A program made the position numbers and the translations under genes. 64,000 bases of DNA from Elmis aenea (Eukaryota; Arthropoda; Insecta; Coleoptera; Elmidae): positions 42,042,970-42,106,969 of the forward strand of contig OX393579.1 of NCBI GenBank assembly GCA_947652605.1. Direction: 5' to 3'. Numbering within the stretch: the first letter of the stretch is position 1; each line of letters opens with the position of its first letter. The notes below the pieces were generated by a model, which had not been told where the DNA came from, ran no database searches, and saw only the letters and a list, made by a program, of their open reading frames with translations. Below, one piece after another: positions 56,045 through 64,000 of the stretch.

Positions 56045-56483
56045 TTTTAATGGCAAAGTGCTACTTTTAAATAAATAAGGTGGAATTAATTTTGCAGAAA
56101 CACTTGACAAACACACTGACTTAAAATTTCGTTAACGTTTTACAAGTCTCGCACTTTACAAGCTAAAATACTTTTTCATCTAAAACTGCTTTATAAAATG
56201 TCTTTACTTTTCGCATATTTTGTGTTACAGAAAATTAATACAAATGACAAAGTTCATAAAGCAACAACAGAAAAACAATGATTAACAAGACTGATTTTTA
56301 AATAATAATATTTCAGTAACAAATCAAAATCAGGTCTAACTAAACTAGTTTACAATATTGTGGCAATTTTTTACGATAATAAAATAAAAAATGTTAGGAA
56401 AAGATTAAAACAATTAAATTATCTACTTTGATAAGAAATCAAAGATTCTGATGATATTTATTTATCATGTCCAGTAAGATATA
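56045..56483. other. AT-rich spacer
   Basis: Nothing was recognised apart from the AATAAA after the small ORF. Confidence 0.4.
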
Positions 56484-57130
56484 TACAGGGTGGTCCACAT
56501 AGAAGGTCCGCTACTGAGATCTCGTAAGCGGTAAGAGCTACAAAGAAGTTTAAATTAGACAAATTGTCCCACTTTCTGAGATCTATTCGCTGATACTTTA
56601 ATATTTAAAAAAATGCACACGCTGGATAATAAATAACCATAATGTCATTTTTTTTAAATCTTTAATATAATAACTTGGCTATACTTGATAGTACAAAAAT
56701 ATTTTTGGGGAAACAGTTGCATGATTTTCACGCGCACTATAAAATGAAATTTGTTTCAACTTTGTTTAAATTCTTGGATAAAATATAAACTTGCTATTTT
56801 ACTAGAAACCATAGTTGGCTATGATCTTATGTAAAACCATTTTCTTCTTCTTTTTAACAATATACGTTTTAATGTATTTATTTTGATATTAAGGCTCAAA
56901 ACAAATAAAATTCATCAAAAAGTCAGGATGAAGCCATAAAGTGCCAAGAATTTAAACAATATTGAAACAAATGAATGTTTTCATTTCACAGTGCGTAAAA
57001 AATCTACAATTTTACCAAAAAATATTTTTGCACCATCAAGTGTAACCGAGTCATTAAAGATATAAAGAAAAAGATAATTTTGATTTTTGTTTATTATCTA
57101 GCGTGCCATGGAAATTTTTTAAAACATTAA

Positions 57131-58579
57131 CCCTTATAATAACGCTTTTGTTTTGTGACACGTAATACCACTGGGGTCATATTGACTCCAAAGCTCTTTA
57201 CTACATAAAACCATTATCAAGCAAAAACTTTTTTCCAAGTTCGTTATGCATTGTTTAAACAACTTATGGTAATATCAAATACCTACTCAAAAATAGTTAC
57301 TAGTAATTTATTTTACTTAATAATAAAAAAAGAAAATCAAACTATCCTACATTTATGTTACATTTGCATGCCGAACTAGTTGTTTTCCTAGTTGCATAAG
57401 GAACTGTCGCCGTTTGTAGCCAATTTTTGCTTGCCAATCTTCATTTAGGTGACACCATATAATGTAGGCGTTGCGGGCACTAATATCTATAATATTATTT
57501 TTAAAAAACTACAACAGGTTAGGTTTTTGTTAGTAATATAACAGTTTTTCTTTTTTTGGACGATAAGACACTAATCGTCTTAATATCCAAATTTAGTTGA
57601 ATACAGATCTCTCTTATGCGAATCGACTAGTTCCTAAGGGAGCTCTGGTCTGTTCTTCCGTACTGTACCAAGCTATGTTAGATTCTTTTATTTCAAATCT
57701 TTTGCAAGTTCGAGACTTGTAAAAAAATTATCGGGGGTCACATTCCTCCCTGATTTCTCTAACCCCTCTATCATTTCGTTTGCCTTGATTGAGTTCACGA
57801 TGGTCTCCTGTTTTACCACTGTATATCTGGCAAATATAAACATGCGGTTTGACTATCGCAGGATCCCCAAATCTTTATGCCATATACCTGGCTTTAATGG
57901 CATATACTGTTTGAAGGGGCACCTACCTCGAAAGGTTAACAGCTGTTCGTCAACCGTAATGTTCTCATAAGGAATGCACGCATCTTGTAGAGTTGTAGAG
58001 TAGGTAGCCATGATTCAAAAAGTGTTCGAATTGGTGCCAGTTTTTCTGGGTCTCGATTTTTTCTTCTTACTGCAGAATTATTAAAACGCAGGCATTGAGA
58101 CACTGCAGTGAATCTGTTTCTACTCATAGTTTTGTTGAATATAGGACGACCATCTTCAACATTCCACAAATTTGTAATCCCTTCCGTATGAGATTTATTA
58201 ACCCCTGATAATATCAGAAGAGCAATGAAACTTAGAAACTCCTTGGCATTCACATCTTTCCACAAATCTCCATGCTATAGTTAGCCTTCTGCATTGGTCC
58301 ATTGAACGACGTAGTTGACAAGCACGCAATGAGATAAAATTATAACTCATAGACAAAGCTAAACAACGTTCTAAAATCAATACACCATACATAGTATTAG
58401 TGGTATTACGTGTACCTTAATTAAATTTTTGAAAAACGATAATATGCTGCAAAAATCATACTATACCAAAGCATAATGTATACTGTTTTGGGTAAAGTTT
58501 TTTTTTTAATCTTAGGAAGCGGCATTTAAAAAAAATACAGCTTCAAAGAGCGTGTTACCACCCCATGGTAGTATAAGGG
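57131..58579 (-). mobile_element. piggyBac-like transposon, copy 2, 1449 bp
   Basis: TTAA flanks both ends (57127-57130 and 58580-58583). The ends CCCTTATAATAAC and, inverted, CCCTTATACTACC match copy 1 at 20143-21823. Internally it has deletions relative to copy 1 between the catalytic region and the C-terminus. Confidence 0.9.
57360..58280 (-). pseudogene. piggyBac transposase relic, copy 2
   Basis: Minus-strand blocks are MWKDVNAKEFLSFIALLILS (about 58210-58265), GITNLWNVEDGRPIF, FTAVSQCLRFNN, then a shift, QLLTFRGRCPFKQYMPLKPG, NVTPDNFFTS with a catalytic Asp, and SHKRDLYSTKFGY. After a deletion come short pieces matching the C-terminal side (about 57360-57480). The N-terminal part here reaches further than in copy 1. 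The Cys-rich C-terminal domain is not recognisable. The copy is dead. Confidence 0.85.
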
Positions 58580-58828
58580 TTAAAGCATCACTGAATAGGT
58601 CAGAAAGGGGAACAATTGTCTAACTTAATCTTCTATGTAACTCTTACCGTTTACGAGATACTAATAGTGGCCGTTCTATGTGAACCGCCCTGTATATTAA
58701 CCTGTATTAATCTAACATGTACTAAGAAAATGACAAAACTAATCCACTAGCATGAACGTGAAGGGCTACTGAACTACAAAGATGATGCAAGGATTACAAT
58801 ATTCGACGTTACAAAGCCACAATACGAT

Positions 58829-59578
58829 TAGGGATTGCAATCCCGATCAAATTTTACGATCCCGGGATTTCGGGATTGAAGTTGTTTTAATCCCGGGATC
58901 CCGGGCTCCCGGGATTATATATAATGTGAAGTATTTGCTTAAAAAGTAAAGCTAATGCAGTGTATATATAATTTTTTTTAGAATTGCAAATGATTTACAT
59001 AAATATTGAATAATGTAGTAATTATCATTTATTTTTATTAACTTTTTGTTTAATTTGTTTCCTCTATAATATCTGTTAATAATAATTGAAAAATATATAC
59101 ATATATACATACCTACCCTATTATGTTTTATTATTATAGAAATAATCAAACTATTAGATATAACATTTGAATAAATGAAATATATTTGAATAAATTTATT
59201 ATACATTAGAATACATAATTACATATACATAAATTTGCTGAAACTGTTAAAAACTCAAACAAAGCACAACTTTAATTCACTAAAAATTTAAAAATATACT
59301 GTTGTATAAGAAACAAAAATTAAAGAAATTAGGATGATTATTATCTTAGTACAAGAATTTTTTTAAATTTTGTTATTATACATAAGACGGCGAGCGGCGA
59401 CATAAACAAGCTTAAACTTGCAAAATTGCATCGTTTAACATATTCGCGTTCAGTAGATACCAACTTAAAATCTTTAAATCCCGAAAATCCCGGAATTCTA
59501 CATTTAAAATCCCGGGATTTTCGAGACCAAAAAGCGACCGGGATCCCGCGATCCCGAATCCCGGGATTGCAATCCCTA
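58829..59578. mobile_element. MITE with CCCGGGAT arrays, about 750 bp (hAT-like)
   Basis: The perfect inverted ends TAGGGATTGCAATCCCG enclose repeated CCCGGGAT and ATCCCGGG motifs at 58850-58915 and 59475-59570, with an AT-rich centre. No clear 8-bp target repeat was found. The style (self-complementary subterminal arrays) matches the GGAGC hAT MITE at 7.8 kb. Confidence 0.7.
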
Positions 59579-59579
59579 T

Positions 59580-61225
59580 TTAGGAGTAAAAAACCTGATT
59601 AAAAATCAATAAAACATTAAAAACGTCGCCAAAAGTGCTAAGGTACCCCCGGCTACCGGGTTATTGACATAAGGGTTCACAATAAAGTTTCTATTCAAGA
59701 AAATAGCAATGATTCTGCAAAAAAAATTGCAAGTAAAATGTTTAAAGATAAAACAACATTGCAGTCCCTATTCTGATTCAATTTAAACTTCTCTCGTTAA
59801 CTACCTTAAGTCTAATGGACGCAATGAAAAAATTACTTTAGAATAATAATTAAGTTCATAAAAATACAGACTGGCGAATAAAATGTTTAGAGCTAAGAAC
59901 CAAAGGACCGGAATATCTTAAAATCTTAGTACAAATTAGAATAGCTTAGCAACTATAGATAACGGTGCTGCAGTTTTTTAAATAGATTTTACGCGTAATA
60001 AAGGAAATTTAGGGAATACGTAATGTTTAAATTGCGAAACATTGCATATTGCGTTATTTTAAACAATGAAAGCTTTAATGGACTATTAAAATACCATTTA
60101 AATAAAAAAATTATTAAATTATTGCATTGAACAAAGGAAAAATTAATTTATTAATTGGGTTATTGTTTAAACTGCGCATAATTGCGAAATGTTAATAAAT
60201 GATGGCTCATTAGTATCCGACTGTTACAACAATCAATATTATTTAGATAGAATAGAGTTTTTTTTCCTCACTTTGCAATTAAAATGAAAGCAATTCTACT
60301 AATACTAGGGGTTCTGGTTTTAACTGTCTCAGAATACGATACACATGTGTTCATTTAGTTTATTTTTTACTACCATATTCAAAGAATACCAAAAAGACGC
60401 AGACTCGTTTTTTCCAATTTTTATCGCGATAAACAGAATAAGTACCTATTGCAATAATTCAAACACAATTTAATAGTAATCCTAAACACCATTCTCCTGT
60501 ACTTTGCAAAATTCCCAGTCACAACTAATATCGCATTTTTATTTTAATATAAGCTTGTCACATCCAAAAGGAATATCAACCGTCTAATTCGCTCAATATC
60601 TGAATACAAAAGCTGGAATATAAGGCGAAAAACCGTTGATATTGCTCGAAAACTGATCCATTAGCAAACGAGGCACGTAAATCGCAAAATTTTTATTATA
60701 ACAGTCGTACCGATATAAAGTTTAAACTACGCAGAAGTTGCCTGCGGCAATAGCGACAGAATGTACGACACCAAACATTAAGGTATCGCATCGTAACCGA
60801 AATTTATTGTGTAATTTTTGTACATGTCTGCTATTGTGTGGCAAATGTTTTATTGGCTATGGTCAGGTTGTACAAGAACCAATAATATCAAGTTTTGTGG
60901 CAAAATATGTCTGGTTGATTAAAAAGTTTATTATCACTTCACTATGCACATAAAGATAAAATTTAATGTCACAGTTGCCCCACAGCAAATTGGTTTAATT
61001 TAAAATATTTTTTAGCAGCATTTCCGTTATTTATACATTTCTACTAAGATTAAGTCAAGCGAAGGCAATTAAAGGTTATTAATGTTTACATTATAAAATC
61101 TGCTCACTATAGCTCTGACTACTTTATAGCTTATCTAAGAATACCTTACAGGTGCATGCACAGAACCGTTTACTTTAATGTTTGAACGGAATGATTTAAT
61201 ATTTTTCTACAGTACTGAATATCCC
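59580..61225. other. AT-rich sequence, nothing recognised
   Basis: No gene, RNA gene or paired repeat ends were recognised. A 71-codon frame at 60738-60953 has no known domain. Confidence 0.5.
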
Positions 61226-61654
61226 TTAAGGGGGGCTACATACACCTAGGTAGGTAAAAACAAAAACGATTTTTCAAACATTTTGTCGATAGTATAACCT
61301 TTTAATATATTCTCTGAAAATTTCAATAAAAAAATCCAAAAATTGGCGAAGTTATAGCTGGTGAAGCGCACTCTTGCGCGCTGGTATAATACTGTTGTTA
61401 TACCATAAAGCTCACCTATACAAGGTGAGGCATCACTTGTGGCACTCCCACTTATTTTGTTATTGGAAAGAATTATTATCAAAAAAAGTTTTAAATAAAA
61501 GTTTTTGGATACAGTATTTCCCAAAATATTGTCCTGTCAAATTTTTGTTTTCTTTTGTTTTTTTAGGAGTTACGACACCATATTTGTTTTTTTTTAAATG
61601 ACACCATACATATTTTTTTATACGGTTTGAAAGAAATTTTTTTTCACTTTCAAC
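61226..61654. repeat. Possible left end of a TTAA-flanked element
   Basis: TTAAGGGGGGCTACATACACC resembles the TTAAGGGGG start at 35983. No right end is present; the Jockey fragment follows. A small ATACTGTTGTTATACCATA-type region and GTGCGCTTCACCAGC hairpin-like bases occur inside. Weak evidence. Confidence 0.3.
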
Positions 61655-63092
61655 GCATGGAGGAAAAAAAGAAACTCCTGACTGGGAAAAAATCCTACAA
61701 GAAAACAATGAAATCAGACCCAGAAACCTAATGAAATAATTACTGAAATTAAAGAAAATATTAACCCGAAAAAAGCCCCTGGGTTTGATTTCATTACTGG
61801 TGAAGGGCTTAGACATCTTCCAAGGAAAGCCATAGTAAAACTGACCACCCTAATAAATGCTGCCTTTAGGCTCAAGTATGTACCTAGGCTATGGAAAGTT
61901 GCAGAGGTGATTATGATCCATAAATTAGGGAAACCTCCTCATGAAGTTTCATCTTACAGGCCAATCTCATTATTGCCTGTTATATCGAAACTGTTTGAAA
62001 AGCTGTTGCCCAAAAGAATGAAGCCAATAATAGAAGAAAAAGAACTAATTCCTTCCCATCAATTTGGATTTAGAAATAAACATTCAACTATTGACCAGGT
62101 ACACAGAATTACGAATGTCATAAAAAAAAAGCCCTAGAAGAAACAAAAGTTTGTTCTTTCATCTTTCTAGACGTAGCGCAGGCTTTCGACAAAGTGTGAC
62201 ATGATGGTTTAAATTATAAACTAAGATCGCTTCTCCCAAAACACTCCCAAATTCTTCAGTCTTACATCTCTGAGAGACACTTTAGGATAAAGCAAGAAGA
62301 ATCTTATTCAGAACTTAAAGAAATTAAAGCAGGAGTTCCACAAGGAAGCGTACTAGGTCCGGTCCTATACCTATTGTATACTTGTGATATTCCAAAGCTA
62401 GAAAACAGTACTATAGCGACCTTTGCCGACGACACAGCTATTTTAGCAGTAGGAAGAAACAATACAGAATCATCAGAGAAATTACAAGCAGCTGCCAATC
62501 AGATCAACAACTGGACAAAAAAACATGGCGTATAAAGTTAAATGAAACTAAGTCAGTACATGCCAATTTCACCAACAAGAGAATTGAACATGTACCAATC
62601 AACTTAAATAGTAAGCAAATACCATACTCCAACACAGCAAAATACTTAGGTATTACAGTGGACGCTAAGCTACGCTGGAAGGCTCATGTCAAGAAAAAAA
62701 GGGAATAAATAGGCTTTAACTATAAAAAAATGTACTGGCTAATCTGGAAAAATTCCCCTCTGTCCCTACATAATAAACTTTTGCTATACAAGCAAATTTT
62801 AAAACCTGTATGGACACAGCTATGGGGATGCACAAAAAAAAAGTAATACTCAGATCATCCAGAGATTCCAGAACAAAACATTAACGAACATCGCTGATGC
62901 ACCCTGGTATTGCAGAAACAGTGACATACATCGGGACCTCACATGGACACTGTAACCGACACAATTAAGAAGTTTGCCAAGGGCCACGAAGAAAGGCTCC
63001 ATCACCATGTAAACGTCGAGGCGATCCAGCTCCTGGACACTACAGGATTACTAAGAAGACTCAAAAGGGTTAAACCTTTTGAGTTAGTTTAA
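61655..63092 (+). pseudogene. Jockey-type LINE, ORF2 reverse transcriptase to stop
   Basis: In order: KAPGFDFITGEGLRHLP, VPRLWKVAEVIMI, SSYRPISLLPVISKLFEKLL, HQFGFRNKHSTIDQVHRI, FIFLDVAQAFDKV, AGVPQGSVLGPVLYLLYTCD, FADDTAIL (the polymerase site), then AKYLGITVDAKLRWKAHVK, KMYW, NKLLLYKQILKPVW, and the end block RRLKRVKPFELV with a stop at 63092. At least four frameshifts and a few stops are present. The 5' half (endonuclease) and ORF1 are absent. It is the best template in the window for reading the broken Jockey copies at 4.5 and 45.6 kb. Confidence 0.95.
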
Positions 63093-63153
63093 GTAAAAGT
63101 TTAAAAGCAGAGACTGTGCGGTAGTGTGCACGTTAATAATTAGTGTACTTATA

Positions 63154-64000
63154 CAGGGTGCACCACGACCCTGAGATTCTTCGATAGCTCCTTTATTAAT
63201 GAAAATATCAAAAAATATTTAATACAAATATTGTGCGAACCTATTTTCTACATAACCTAAAATTATTTTCAAATATACAGGGTGTTTCGTTTGAGCGGCA
63301 CATATAAAAATGTAATTTTTTTAAATCGAACACCCTGTATATTTTTACATTTTTAGATTCCTCTTAAAATTTACTTTAAAAAATGTATATGATTATGTAG
63401 GTCTTAAGTCAACCGTTTTCGTAAAATTTAAATTTTTATGAAATTTTTGAACGATACAGCACTTTCAATTTTTTTTTAACATTAAAGTTATTTAAAAAAG
63501 TGATAATATTTCGTTTAAAAATTAAATTGACAATAGATTAATTAACACTTTGCGCTAACTACATTTAAAAAATATTATACAGGGTGTTTTTTACGCTTGG
63601 TCAAACTTGTGAAACTTTAAACATCGATAAGTCATTTTTCTTAAATGCAACACCCTGTATATTATTATATTTTCTTGTAGAGAATTTAATTGTCTTTCGA
63701 AATTATTAAGCATGTCCTATACCTAAAGTTAATATTTTTCGAGCTATCTCGATTTTTATTGTTATTACTAAGGCAATCGAAATATTTTAAAGTCGGCCAT
63801 GGAGGTAAGTCGAAATTTTTCAAGGAATTTCTAAACAGAAGAATAAAAAGAGGTGCAACTTTAATTTTAGGCTAAAAATGTACCCCATTTTTCCGAAATT
63901 TATTGTATAAATTGTTCAAGATTATGTCCTTGTTCTACGCACAGCCGTAGACGTTTTGTATGAAAGACTCTAGCACCCTTTATAACATTTCGGGGGTTAT
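63154..64000. mobile_element. CAGGGTG-type foldback, left part, continues past the window
   Basis: CAGGGTGCACCACGACCC follows TA at 63152-63153, just downstream of the Jockey. Two small internal hairpins are well preserved: ATACAGGGTGTTTCG ... CGAACACCCTGTAT (63274-63342) and ATACAGGGTGTTTTTT ... GCAACACCCTGTAT (63576-63662). The block order matches 29070-29880 and 41510-42260. No right end within the window. Confidence 0.8.

Larger units (their letters stand above)
56486..58692. mobile_element. CAGGGTGGTCC-type foldback, split by piggyBac copy 2
   Basis: The ends CAGGGTGGTCCACATAGAA and, inverted, CAGGGCGGTTCACATAGAA are flanked by TA (56484-56485 and 58693-58694). The arms share over 250 bp (CTCGTAA(G/A)CGGTAAGAG, GACAAATTGT-type blocks) once the piggyBac is removed. 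About 760 bp without it. The right arm is the same family as 39055-39361. Confidence 0.85.

Noticed and set aside
1..64000. Bacterial or viral operons, rRNA or tRNA genes
   Set aside because: No ribosome binding sites, no dense coding, no conserved rRNA blocks and no convincing tRNA cloverleaf were seen on either strand.

Overview
The window is AT-rich eukaryotic nuclear DNA. It almost certainly comes from an insect: the repeat content combines mariner, pogo-like, piggyBac and hAT elements, Jockey-type LINEs, a BEL/Pao fragment and TA-flanked foldback repeats. A beetle or similar species is a guess. There are no prokaryotic features such as operons, ribosome binding sites or CRISPR. No complete host gene is visible. 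The best host candidates are a minus-strand membrane-protein exon at 40963-41173 (beta-sarcoglycan-like pattern), a Cys-rich ORF at 55814-56044 and two unrecognised minus-strand ORFs (10667-11041 and 33499-33930). All are low confidence. Most of the window reads as intergenic or intronic DNA that has served as a transposon landing site.

Layout. 1-10 kb: a deleted pogo-like element (1168-2448), two hAT MITEs, a 5' Jockey fragment and a perfect 88-bp-arm hairpin (8423-8599). 11-14 kb: an LTR element deleted down to a gag-integrase fusion (11082-12785), a deleted mariner with intact ends (12810-13648) and a LINE relic. 14.4-16.3 kb: a long foldback with a second foldback inside one arm. 16.7-18 kb: a broken reverse transcriptase. 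18.3-22.0 kb: a mariner split by a foldback and by a piggyBac. 23-31 kb: further mariner and LINE relics. 36-38 kb: a TTAA-flanked element carrying a BEL/Pao fragment. 38.5-45.3 kb: foldbacks, including a three-level nest of piggyBac in hAT in foldback. 45.5-48.9 kb: one Jockey ORF2 3' half split by three insertions, one of which is itself split. 49-59.6 kb: hAT and piggyBac MITEs, plus a foldback split by a second copy of the 20-kb piggyBac family. 61.6-63.1 kb: another Jockey. 63.1 kb to the end: the start of another foldback.

How the parts relate. Because hosts and insertions are both visible, target-site duplications can be read directly: 8 bp for hAT, TTAA for piggyBac, TA for mariner, pogo and the CAGGGTG foldbacks, and 5 bp for the LTR element. 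In several cases the empty site, or a frame that continues across the insertion, is also in the window, which gives a relative order of insertions. The least explained component is the CAGGGTG foldback superfamily. It has no coding capacity, long arms, and repeated small internal ACAGGGTGT...ACACCCTGT hairpins.
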